Shown one piece after another: positions 28,901 to 36,925 of a stretch of 64,000 bases of DNA. Below the pieces are notes generated by a model. The model was given only the letters and a program-made list of their open reading frames with translations. It was not told the origin of the DNA and did not search any database. The DNA is from Actinomycetales bacterium (GTDB lineage Bacteria > Actinomycetota > Actinomycetes > S36-B12 > UBA5976): the NCBI GenBank assembly GCA_018969715.1, contig JAGWXT010000003.1, positions 124,001 to 188,000 of the forward strand. The letters are read 5' to 3'. Each line of letters starts with the position of its first letter. Position 1 is the first letter of the stretch. The translations under genes were made by a program, and so were the position numbers.

Positions 28901-29860
28901 GTGAGCGCGGAACTCCTGACGGCTAGCATCTTCTCGGTCCCCGTCCTGGCCTTTGCACTTGGCCTCGTAGCGGCTTTGATCCGTGCCGACCTTCGGCTAC
29001 CTGAAGCCGTCTATCAGGCAACGTCCATCTACTTGTTGCTCGCGATCGGCATCAAGGGCGGGGTTGCCCTTCGCGAGCAATCTCTGCTCGAGATCGCCGG
29101 CCCGGTAGGCGCCACGATCGCATTGGGCATCATCACCCCGATATTTGCCTTCTTCATGCTGCGTTTGATGACGCGACTGTCGCGCGTGGATCGCGGCGCA
29201 ATGGCGGCTCACTTCGGATCGACATCACTGGTAACTTTCACAGTCGCCTTGGTTTACCTGGACGTGATGGCGGTTCCCTATGAGGGCTACATGGCTACTT
29301 TGCTTGCAGTCATGGAGGTCCCGGGAATCCTGGTGGGACTCCTGCTCGCCGGTCGACAATCGCGCCACGCACGCTGGACTACGTCGACGCGTGAAGTGTT
29401 TACCAGTCGCTCGGTCGTGCTGCTGGTCGGTGGCCTGGCCATTGGTGCGCTCGCTGGCCCTGTCGGCTACGAGAAGGTGGAACCCTTCTTCGGTGCGCCC
29501 TTTGCCGGGGTACTGGCGCTGTTCCTGCTGGAGATGGGCATTCTCGCTGGGAAGCGACTTGGCAGCGTGCGTGACGCCGGTTGGGGGCTGCTTGCATTCG
29601 CGCTGCTGTTCCCGCTGCTGGCAGGGGCCTTGGGAGTCTTCACCGGGGCAGCCGTTGGTCTGAGTCAAGGTGGGGCCATGGTTCTGGGGGTACTGTGTGC
29701 GAGCGCTTCCTATATCGCAGCCCCCGCGGCGGTCCGCCTTGCGTTACCGACCGCAAATCCCGGAATCACGTTGACGACCAGCCTTGGCATCACTTTCCCC
29801 TTCAATTTGGTTCTGGGCATACCGATCTACTGGGCGATTGCGCAGACAGTCGTTTCGTGA
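28901..29860 (+). CDS. sbtA: SbtA-family sodium-dependent bicarbonate transporter
   Basis: LRLPEAVYQATSIYLLLAIGIKGGVAL, ASYIAAPAAVRLALPTANPGITLTTSLGITFPFNLVLGIPIY; alternative ATG at 28847. Confidence 0.88.
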   Translation: MSAELLTASIFSVPVLAFALGLVAALIRADLRLPEAVYQATSIYLLLAIGIKGGVALREQSLLEIAGPVGATIALGIITPIFAFFMLRLMTRLSRVDRGAMAAHFGSTSLVTFTVALVYLDVMAVPYEGYMATLLAVMEVPGILVGLLLAGRQSRHARWTTSTREVFTSRSVVLLVGGLAIGALAGPVGYEKVEPFFGAPFAGVLALFLLEMGILAGKRLGSVRDAGWGLLAFALLFPLLAGALGVFTGAAVGLSQGGAMVLGVLCASASYIAAPAAVRLALPTANPGITLTTSLGITFPFNLVLGIPIYWAIAQTVVS

Positions 29861-29895
29861 TGCGTCAAAGCGGCTAGAACCAGAGAGGCTGGAAG

Positions 29896-30216
29896 ATGAC
29901 GAGTGGTCGCACGAAGGTCAAGTGCATAACGATCGTTGCTGAGGTGATTCTGGAACAGCGAATCCTTGATGACTTGCGCGCATGTGGTGCGAGGGGCTGG
30001 ACGGTGACCAACGCACGAGGGGCCGGCCCGCAACACCGTCAAATCAGTGATTTCGAGGGTGGCAATAGCCGGATCGAAGTGCTGGTGGACGCGGGAGTGT
30101 CGGAAAGGATCTGGCAGCTACTCGAGCGCGAGTACTTTCCCGATTTCGCTGTCAGTGCCTGGCTCACGGATGTTGAGGTGGCACGCCCTGATCGCTATGA
30201 AACCAGCCCCAATTAG
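29896..30216 (+). CDS. SbtB-like PII superfamily protein
   Basis: KCITIVAEVILEQRILDDLRACGARGWTVTNARGAG...IEVLVDAGVSERIWQLLEREYFPDFAVSAWLTDVEV directly downstream of sbtA. Confidence 0.82.
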   Translation: MTSGRTKVKCITIVAEVILEQRILDDLRACGARGWTVTNARGAGPQHRQISDFEGGNSRIEVLVDAGVSERIWQLLEREYFPDFAVSAWLTDVEVARPDRYETSPN

Positions 30217-30227
30217 GTCTTCGCACG

Positions 30228-30269
30228 AGCGCGCCCGGAGAGACTCGAACTCCCAACCTTCTGATCCGT
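30228..30269 (-). repeat. Distal att site: tRNA-Arg 3' fragment (perfect copy of 36468-36509)
   Basis: agcgcgcccggagagactcgaactcccaaccttctgatccgt identical at both sites. Confidence 0.95.
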
Positions 30270-30427
30270 CGTGCAGTCCGGTCGAGGTCTTCCCACACCC
30301 ACGTGGACCCTCGAGGAGGACTCCTCCCATGGCCGGCAGGAGGCCGGGAACCGCACCGTCGACCGCTCGGGCACGGTTATCCCCGCAGGGAGAATACCGG
30401 GAATTTCCGCCAGCTTAAGAGGGATTC

Positions 30428-30480
30428 CGCAAGTGTTTTGTGCGGTGCTTCGCAAGTGATTTATACGGTGCTGTGCAAGT
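30428..30480. repeat. 23-bp direct repeats cgcaagtgNtttNtNcggtgctN (2 full + partial third)
   Basis: Direct reading, just inside the distal att. Confidence 0.75.
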
Positions 30481-30534
30481 TAGCGGCCTCGGCGTCTCGC
30501 CGGGTTTCGCGACAAGACCTGAACCCGGTTCGCC

Positions 30535-30963
30535 TCAGCGCAGTGGATTGACCCAGCGCACCCCGTCGAACCGGGCGAAGTCGGCATCCTGGGAGTAGAC
30601 CGTCCCGCCGTTCTCGAAGGCCAGGGCCGCGAGGTGCGAATCGGGGATGAGATCCCCACCCCCGCCCGCGGATGCCATCAGCCGCTCCACGATGAAGAGG
30701 TGCTCAGGGCCGGGCACGAGTGCGTCCACCAGCGGGGAGGCCATCCAGCGGCGAAGGTCGTCGATCGCGTCAGCAACCGGCGCTGGATCGGGCATGATCC
30801 GCGGGTTCGTCATGAGCCGGACATAGGCAATGCACACATGCCAGGCCAGGCCGATCCGCTCCGGGCCCTGCTGGGCTGATGCCCACCACGACCACGAAGC
30901 CTCGTGGTGCTCGCTGTCGGCATTCATCGCGTGCAGGAGCACGTTGACATCTGGGACGATCAC
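30535..30963 (-). CDS. vapC: PIN-domain toxin VapC
   Basis: VIVPDVNVLLHAMNADSEHH, RLMTNPRI, DSHLAALAFENGGTVYSQDADFARF; GTGA overlap with vapB. Confidence 0.92.
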   Translation of the reverse strand: MIVPDVNVLLHAMNADSEHHEASWSWWASAQQGPERIGLAWHVCIAYVRLMTNPRIMPDPAPVADAIDDLRRWMASPLVDALVPGPEHLFIVERLMASAGGGGDLIPDSHLAALAFENGGTVYSQDADFARFDGVRWVNPLR

Positions 30964-31208
30964 CGCCCCTGCCCGAGGATGCCCTGGTCGTCCAGGCTTG
31001 CCGCCAGCGAGAGCGCCTGGGTCAGGTCCACCCGCGGACGGCCAAGCCGCCTCGGCTCGGGCACCTCGACCTGCCTCGGCGCCGCACCCTCGGCGAGCCC
31101 GGTCCGCAGCGCATCGTTGACCACGTCCCGGAACGGCCGGCCAGACTCCCGGGCCCTCCTGCGTAGCAGCACGGCGAGATCGTCGTCCAGGGTCAGGGTC
31201 GTGCGCAC
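30960..31208 (-). CDS. vapB: Ribbon-helix-helix antitoxin VapB
   Basis: MRTTLTLDDDLAVLLRRRARESGRPFRDVVNDALRTGL. Confidence 0.9.
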   Translation of the reverse strand: MRTTLTLDDDLAVLLRRRARESGRPFRDVVNDALRTGLAEGAAPRQVEVPEPRRLGRPRVDLTQALSLAASLDDQGILGQGR

Positions 31209-31228
31209 GCTCGCTTCGTAGTCTGGGG

Positions 31229-31263
31229 GGCATCAAGGCATCTTGTTGTCATGTGTTGATGCC
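31229..31263. promoter_or_regulatory. Candidate vapBC operator, inverted repeat GGCATCAA-N19-TTGATGCC
   Basis: Perfect 8-bp inverted repeat immediately upstream of vapB start. Confidence 0.45.
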
Positions 31264-31488
31264 TCAGCTAGGGGATTCTGCAGCGCTTCCATCCGGGATT
31301 CCGCAAGACCCTCGAGGGCTGCCGCGATCGACCGATCGACTCCGCGTACTGATGGCCGCCATCCTGGCCGCGATACTCGACCGCGAGGTTCCAGTACTGG
31401 TCACGGCGAAGGAGCATGCGACCGCAGGCGCGCCCACTACCGCAATGATCATCGATGTCTCGAGTTGATCGTTCCCTACGATTCGGCC

Positions 31489-31818
31489 ATGTGATTCCTG
31501 ATCGCGGTCATCGACACCGAAACCGGGCTCGCCTCGGCCGACGAGATGGCGGCGATTGACGAGTTCAACGCCGAACTGGCGGACCGGGGATTCTGGGTGA
31601 TGGCAGGCGGCCTGGAGCAACCCTCGCGGACGATGATCATTGACGGACGAACTGACCCAGCGGTGACGACACCTGGGCCGCTTGTTGCGTCATCGGAGTA
31701 CCTCAGCGGCTTCTGGGTGATCGACGTGCCTGATCCAGCACTGGCACTGGACCTTGCGATCCGTGGGTCGAAGGCCTGCAACCGAAAGGTGCAACTGCGG
31801 AAGTTCCTGGGCGAGTAG
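31489..31818 (+). pseudogene. YCII-related domain gene with TGA at codon 2 (ATG-TGA-FLIAVIDTE...)
   Basis: Translation FLIAVIDTETGLASADEMAAIDEFNAELADRGFWVMAGGLEQPS...; in-frame stop right after ATG 31489. Confidence 0.6.
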
Positions 31819-31847
31819 GCCAGGAACTCCAACGGCCCAACGACAGG

Positions 31848-32981
31848 TCAGGAGGTAGCGAGCAGGCCCCCGTTGCCACCGTTGCCACCGTTGCCGCCAC
31901 TGGTTCCCAAGCCACCGGCACCGCCATTGCCGCCCGCTCCGCCCAAGGACGACGCACCGGGAGCACCGGCCGTGGGCGTGTAGGTGAACGCGCCATCCGG
32001 AGCAACAGCAGGAGCACTGGTGGAGACCCCACCGTTTCCTCCGGCGCCACCTGACATTGCCCCGTTACCACCGTTGCCACCGTTGCCGCCGGTGCTGCCC
32101 GTGCCCCCGTTGCCACCGGCCCCGCCCACTGCCCCGGCACCACCGGCTCCCCCGTTGCCTCCAGCACCCTCCATCGCCCCCGGTGCCGGGCACCCTCCGC
32201 CGTTACCGCCTCGACCCCCTGTACCACCGGAGGAAGCGGTCGGCGTAAACGCCGTTGCGCCAGCCGGGCCAACGGATGAGGGGGAGAGCCCGATATCGCC
32301 GCCGTTGCCGCCATTTCCGCCTCGGCCACCGTTGCCGCCGAGCAAACCCCCGCGACCGCCGTTGCCACCCGCGCCGCCGTTGATGGCGAGCGCATCGCTG
32401 GTGGAGAGCAGGCCGATCCCACCATTGCCCCCGTTACCGCCGGTGCCGTAGCGCCCGGCGTCACCTCCGGTGCCGCCATCACAGGAGGCACGGGGCACAC
32501 AGAACCGCGGGGCGTCTCCGCCGTTGCCAGCGCGACCGCCGTACCACCCAGCGTCACCGCCGTCTCCCCCGTTGAATCCGTTGCCGCCATTCCCGAGGAT
32601 CACTCCGGCGTTCCCGCCATCGCAGGCGCGCTCCGTCAGGCACGTCGTCGCGTCGTAGGTGAACCCATTGCCGACCAGCAGCCCCGCATCCGGGTTGTCC
32701 GCGGTGCCGTCGCGAAACAGCACATCGGAGCAGGCCGCAGACTTGGCGCGAATGCGCTTGAGGAGCTGAGGGACTCCGCGGGCCTGAGCAGACCCCGGGG
32801 TGATCACCGAGTGCTTGAGCTCATTCGCCATCGTCATCGCCTGCGACACGCACGCCGATGCTGACGTGGCCGCCGGCATGTCAGCGGGCGCTGCGGCCAT
32901 CGCCCGGCCACCAAACAGCGCCGCCACCACGAGCGGCGACGTACCCAGGGCCGCGGCCAATCCATGTCGTCGAGCAGCCAT
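31848..32981 (-). CDS. Secreted Gly/Asn-rich PGRS-like repeat protein
   Basis: Signal-like N-terminus AAALGTSPLVVAALFGGRAMAAAPA, ~90-aa unique region, then (GGxGGNGG)n; two CxxxxxCDGG modules. Confidence 0.82.
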   Translation of the reverse strand: MAARRHGLAAALGTSPLVVAALFGGRAMAAAPADMPAATSASACVSQAMTMANELKHSVITPGSAQARGVPQLLKRIRAKSAACSDVLFRDGTADNPDAGLLVGNGFTYDATTCLTERACDGGNAGVILGNGGNGFNGGDGGDAGWYGGRAGNGGDAPRFCVPRASCDGGTGGDAGRYGTGGNGGNGGIGLLSTSDALAINGGAGGNGGRGGLLGGNGGRGGNGGNGGDIGLSPSSVGPAGATAFTPTASSGGTGGRGGNGGGCPAPGAMEGAGGNGGAGGAGAVGGAGGNGGTGSTGGNGGNGGNGAMSGGAGGNGGVSTSAPAVAPDGAFTYTPTAGAPGASSLGGAGGNGGAGGLGTSGGNGGNGGNGGLLATS

Positions 32982-33120
32982 GGGAAGTCCCCTCTCTCGG
33001 GAATGGCGTCAGACTCTTCGCAAGGATAGGCCACCGAAAGCCCACCGGCGGTGACATGACGGCACCGCGTCACAACCCCGTGCTTGAAAGTCATGCATCC
33101 AGATCGACGAATGAGGTGAC

Positions 33121-34323
33121 GTGAACGCGACGCCGTTGACGGACGAGGTGAACGCCCAGTACGAGAAGTGGGTCTACCCAGCCCCGATCGAGGACCTCGA
33201 CGAGTGGCTGCGTGACTCATGGCAGTGGTTCGACCCCAGTCACGCGCATCGCCTGTTCTGGCCGGATCAGGACTATCCCGTAGGTATGGACATCCTCGTG
33301 GCCGGGTGCGGAACCAACCAGGCGGCGGTGATCGCGTACACCAATCCTTCGGCACACGTCGTCGCCATCGACGTCAGCGATCACTCGCTCGATCACCATC
33401 GCCAACTCGCACGCAGGTACGACCTGGTGAACTTGGACCTGCATCATCTGCCCATTGAGCAGATCGCCGACCTCGATCGTGATTTCGACCTCGTCATCTC
33501 CACCGGAGTGCTACACCACCTCGCCGATCCCGATGCTGGGTTACGCGCCCTTGCCCAGTGCCTGCGCCCGAACGCGGTCCTCGCGCTGATGCTCTACGCC
33601 AGTTACGGCCGACTGGGCGTGGAGATCATGCAGTCGGTGTTCACCGATCTGGGCCTCGGGCGTAACGAGTCGTCACTGGACCTGATCCGCGATGCCGTGA
33701 CGCAGGTCAACCCGCAACACCCGCTGGTCGGCTACCTGCGGATCGCCGACGATCTCACCGACGACGCCGGGCTGATCGACACCTTCGTCCATGCCCGCGA
33801 GCGCTCGTACACCATCGACGAATGCCGGGAGTTCGTCGAATCCGCTGGATTGGTCTTCCAGGATCTCTTTCACAAGGCGCCCTACTACCCCCCGGCTGGC
33901 AGTGGGAGTGCCTTTCTCACCGGGATCTCGACATTGCCACGGGAACTCCAGTGGTCCGTGATGGAACGACTGAACACCCTGAACGCCTGTCACTACTTCA
34001 TGGCCTGCCGCGCAGATCGACCGACGCCGACCTACGTCATCGACTTCAGGTCGCCCGAAGCGCTTCAGTACGTCCCATCGCTCCGGCACCGCTGCCATCT
34101 CCAAGGAGACCTCCTCGTACGGACCGGTGGCCAGGTACGCCTTGAGCCATGGGCGCTGGATCTTGTCGAACAGATCGACGGCCAGCGCAGTATTGAGGCC
34201 ATCACCGCCCGAATCGCTAGCGACGAGGCGCCGGCGAGCACGCTCGCACCCCTTGATCTCCTTGAAACCCTCTGGCAGCAGGACTACCTCGCCATCGGCA
34301 TCACGCCACCGATTGCGCCCTGA
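33121..34323 (+). CDS. Class I SAM-dependent methyltransferase with C-terminal extension
   Basis: DILVAGCGTNQAAVIAYT, VVAIDVSDHSLDH, LVISTGVLHHLADPDAGLRAL; C-terminal EQIDGQRSIEAITARIA...LWQQDYLAI. Confidence 0.9.
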   Translation: MNATPLTDEVNAQYEKWVYPAPIEDLDEWLRDSWQWFDPSHAHRLFWPDQDYPVGMDILVAGCGTNQAAVIAYTNPSAHVVAIDVSDHSLDHHRQLARRYDLVNLDLHHLPIEQIADLDRDFDLVISTGVLHHLADPDAGLRALAQCLRPNAVLALMLYASYGRLGVEIMQSVFTDLGLGRNESSLDLIRDAVTQVNPQHPLVGYLRIADDLTDDAGLIDTFVHARERSYTIDECREFVESAGLVFQDLFHKAPYYPPAGSGSAFLTGISTLPRELQWSVMERLNTLNACHYFMACRADRPTPTYVIDFRSPEALQYVPSLRHRCHLQGDLLVRTGGQVRLEPWALDLVEQIDGQRSIEAITARIASDEAPASTLAPLDLLETLWQQDYLAIGITPPIAP

Positions 34324-34364
34324 GGCGGGCAGCGGGCCTCATGCCTGCCGTGGGCCGACCTGCT

Positions 34365-34380
34365 GGAGGGCAAGCCCTCC
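34365..34380. terminator. Hairpin GGAGGGCAAGCCCTCC downstream of methyltransferase
   Basis: Perfect inverted repeat. Confidence 0.4.
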
Positions 34381-34400
34381 GAGGCGCCGTCTCTCGCGGG

Positions 34401-34676
34401 TTAGCGGCGGAACCGCAGGTCGTCGGCCTCATACCGCTCGCTGTAGACCACGGTGCCCATCCACAGCCACCACACGGGGAACAGGACGAGGGCGAAGGTC
34501 GCGATCCCGGCGAGGCTCGTGTGCTCCTCGAGCTGATGGGCCATTTGCGCGATGAGCACCACGAAGACGAGGTCAAAGAAGAGCTCCAGCCAGCCGACCT
34601 TGCGCTCACGTCCCAGCTCGGCATCCCGGCGCAGCACGGGTGCTGGCCACCAGGAGTGGCCAATGGTCGAGGACAT
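34401..34676 (-). pseudogene. N-terminal fragment of low temperature requirement protein A (LtrA)
   Basis: GRERKVGWLELFFDLVFVVLIAQMAHQLEEH...LWMGTVVYSERYEADDLRFRR* - only ~91 aa of a normally several-hundred-residue membrane protein. Confidence 0.7.
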
Positions 34677-34680
34677 GGGG

Positions 34681-35691
34681 CTAGAACACGATGACGGGCT
34701 TGCGGCCGCTGGTGTGTCGGCCGGCGGCGGCAGCCATAGTTCGCGGAAGGTCATCGAAGGCCACCGCCGATCCGGTCGTCACCGTGAGATGTCCGCTCCC
34801 CACAAGTGACGCGAGTTCCGCCAGGTGGGCACCGTCCGGCGACGTCACGATCGGCTCGAGCACGGCGCCCGCCCTTGTCACTGCCTTGCGGCTTCGGCCG
34901 GCAACCAGGGGGAGCATCACGCGCAGGAAGCCGCGAGGCTCGATCCCTGCCGCATGCAGGGCGTCGAGGGGAGGCACGCTCTTCAGGGAAACGACGAGCG
35001 CACCGGGCTTGACTGCCTGCAGCGCCGCGCTGAGCACCTTTCCTCCCTGCGTGTCGAGCAGCGCGTCATAGACCCGTCCCTGGCGGGCGTGGTCTACGGT
35101 CGCGTAATCCATCACGGTGGCGGCACCCAGTGACTGGAGGTATTCGGTGTCATGGGTCGAGGCCGTGGTGTCGACCGAAGCCCCTGTGCGCGCGGCGAGT
35201 TGAAGGGCCAGGTGCCCCACCGATCCTGCACCTCCCAGCACGAGGACGCGACTGTCAGGCCCGAGCTGCATCAGGCGGACCGCGAGTGCCGCGGTCGATC
35301 CCACCAGCGGCAGGAAGCCCGCGGCCTGGTCCGGCACGGTGTCAGGCCACGCGGCAGCCCACGCCTGGTCGGCGATCACGAACTCGGCAAAGGCACGTGG
35401 ATTCGGCACGCCTGTGTAGGCGAGGACGCGATCGCCGACGGCGAAGCGGGTCACGTTCGGCCCCACGGCAACGACCTCGCCCGCTACGTCCACGCCGGGC
35501 GTAAGGGGGGCGGGGATCCCCAGCACCTGGGCGATCCCCGCGCCGGTGGCGGTCTCCAGATCTACCGGGTTCAGGCTCGACGAGATCTGCCGCACGAGGA
35601 GTTCACCGGAGGCGGGAGTCGGGTCCGGCATCGACGCGATGGCCAACCTGCGCAGGGTCTTGTCCTTGGGCTGGGTGCGTAGCGCTCGCAT
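34681..35691 (-). CDS. Zinc-type alcohol dehydrogenase/quinone reductase-like NADP-dependent oxidoreductase
   Basis: MRALRTQPKDK..., LNPVDLETATG, PGVDVAGEVVAVGPNVTRFAVGDRV, VLVLGGAGSVGHLALQLA; ATG at 35691. Confidence 0.9.
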   Translation of the reverse strand: MRALRTQPKDKTLRRLAIASMPDPTPASGELLVRQISSSLNPVDLETATGAGIAQVLGIPAPLTPGVDVAGEVVAVGPNVTRFAVGDRVLAYTGVPNPRAFAEFVIADQAWAAAWPDTVPDQAAGFLPLVGSTAALAVRLMQLGPDSRVLVLGGAGSVGHLALQLAARTGASVDTTASTHDTEYLQSLGAATVMDYATVDHARQGRVYDALLDTQGGKVLSAALQAVKPGALVVSLKSVPPLDALHAAGIEPRGFLRVMLPLVAGRSRKAVTRAGAVLEPIVTSPDGAHLAELASLVGSGHLTVTTGSAVAFDDLPRTMAAAAGRHTSGRKPVIVF

Positions 35692-35718
35692 GGGTCCTCC
35701 AGGGGCACGATTAGTAAG

Positions 35719-35760
35719 ACGATATGTGTCGTAAACAATAGCAATACGATATGACCTGTC
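35719..35760. promoter_or_regulatory. Divergent promoter region with repeated ACGATATG boxes (35719, 35746), candidate TetR operator
   Basis: acgatatgtgtcgt partial palindrome and second acgatatg box between divergent genes. Confidence 0.45.
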
Positions 35761-35782
35761 AACTTGCAGAGAGGTCCTGACC

Positions 35783-36400
35783 GTGACGACCAGACTTGGG
35801 CGGCCCCCGGGGGCCCACGACGACACGATCGCCAGACTCCTGCCGGCGGCCCTCCGCCTGTTCCTGGAGGAGGGAGGGGGCGCACTCACGCCGACGAGAC
35901 TCGCTGCCGAGACGGGCATGTCACGCGCGACTCTGTACCGCAACTGGCCTGAGCGGGAAGACCTTGTGGCCCTACTTCTGGAGCGGGCGACGCTTCCCCC
36001 TGGTGACGTTTCGCGGTCCGACGACTGGCGGCGCGACCTCGAGGCACACATGCTCAGCCTGGCGGAACGGCTGCGCGCCAAACCTGCTCGCGCCTTCTTC
36101 GCCGCCTGCCTGTCGTACGGGCAGCGGTCAGAACGTGCTCGTCAGGCTGCCCAGGACTTCATCAATGGAATCCTCATAGGGGTGTCCGAGTGCATTGAGG
36201 CCGGCATACGGGCCGGTGAGCTCCATGGTGAAGCCGCCCATCTGACTTCCCTCGTCGCTGGCCCGCTGATGCTTCGCCACGTTCTCCTCGGCCAATCTGT
36301 GAATGACCAAGAGGTCCGCACCGACGTGAGGAGTTTCCTCCACGCCGCCGCGCCCACGCCGTCCCGGCACGACCTTCGCTCCAAGGTCGACAATCGCTAG
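35783..36400 (+). CDS. TetR-family transcriptional regulator
   Basis: LAAETGMSRATLYRNWPEREDLVALLLE helix-turn-helix. Confidence 0.92.
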   Translation: MTTRLGRPPGAHDDTIARLLPAALRLFLEEGGGALTPTRLAAETGMSRATLYRNWPEREDLVALLLERATLPPGDVSRSDDWRRDLEAHMLSLAERLRAKPARAFFAACLSYGQRSERARQAAQDFINGILIGVSECIEAGIRAGELHGEAAHLTSLVAGPLMLRHVLLGQSVNDQEVRTDVRSFLHAAAPTPSRHDLRSKVDNR

Positions 36401-36469
36401 GTCTTGTCCGGTTGATACCGCTACGCGCATAGGCGGATGCCGGCCACGTAGCGAAACGGACCCAACTAG

Positions 36470-36542
36470 CGCGCCCGGAGAGACTCGAACTCCCAACCTT
36501 CTGATCCGTAGTCAGATGCTCTATCCGTTGAGCTACGGGCGC
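36470..36542 (-). tRNA. tRNA-Arg(ACG)
   Basis: GCGCCCG...CTACGGA...GGTTCGAGTC-type TpsiC...CGGGCGC; complete cloverleaf, anticodon ACG. Confidence 0.95.
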
Positions 36543-36925
36543 ACGGCCGAAGACGAAAACTGAGTGTAGCCGACGATCAGATTCGGACTTCGATTCCTTG
36601 GGTCGCACAGTGGCATGACCGATCACTCCCTCGGCCGCCGCCACGTTCTCGCTGCCACCTGCGGCATTCTCGCCGCTGGCTTTGGTACGCGCCGCCCGCC
36701 GATGAAGCCTGGGGAGCTGTGCCGGGCGCGGTTCTCCTTCCGGGTCTTCCTCACCTTGGCCTGCACCATCGGGCGGGGTGGGTGCAGGCTGCGGCCGACG
36801 GAAGCGTCACCACGTTCATGAGCAAAGTCGGCAGCAACCCCGGTGAAGGTTCCGACCTTGCTGTGTGAGCCACTCTCTGCCCGGCGCAGTTCACGCGGAA
36901 TGTCCCGCACCCTTAGATTGCCCGC

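Larger units (their letters stand above)
30228..36509. mobile_element. tRNA-Arg-associated integrated island (6.24 kb att-to-att), no recognisable integrase
   Basis: 42-bp perfect direct repeat 30228-30269 / 36468-36509 equal to the 3' part of tRNA-Arg; accessory content between. Confidence 0.85.

Noticed and set aside
30213-30455. 80-aa minus ORF ending TTDQKVGSSSLSGRARAKT
   Set aside because: The C-terminus is a translation of the tRNA-Arg 3' fragment, a common spurious ORF
31703-32590. 295-aa minus-strand ORF and Pro-rich plus ORF 31984-32451 overlapping the PGRS-like gene
   Set aside because: Alternative frames of the GGN repeat; only the 31848-32981 frame has a signal peptide and coherent GGxGGNGG repeats
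31860-32600. Possible CRISPR array (dense short repeats)
   Set aside because: Repeats are irregular, coding and lack constant spacers; no cas genes in the window
36543-36925. Small ORFs between tRNA-Arg and alkD as integrase remnants
   Set aside because: No recombinase motif, and the geometry places the island on the other side of the tRNA
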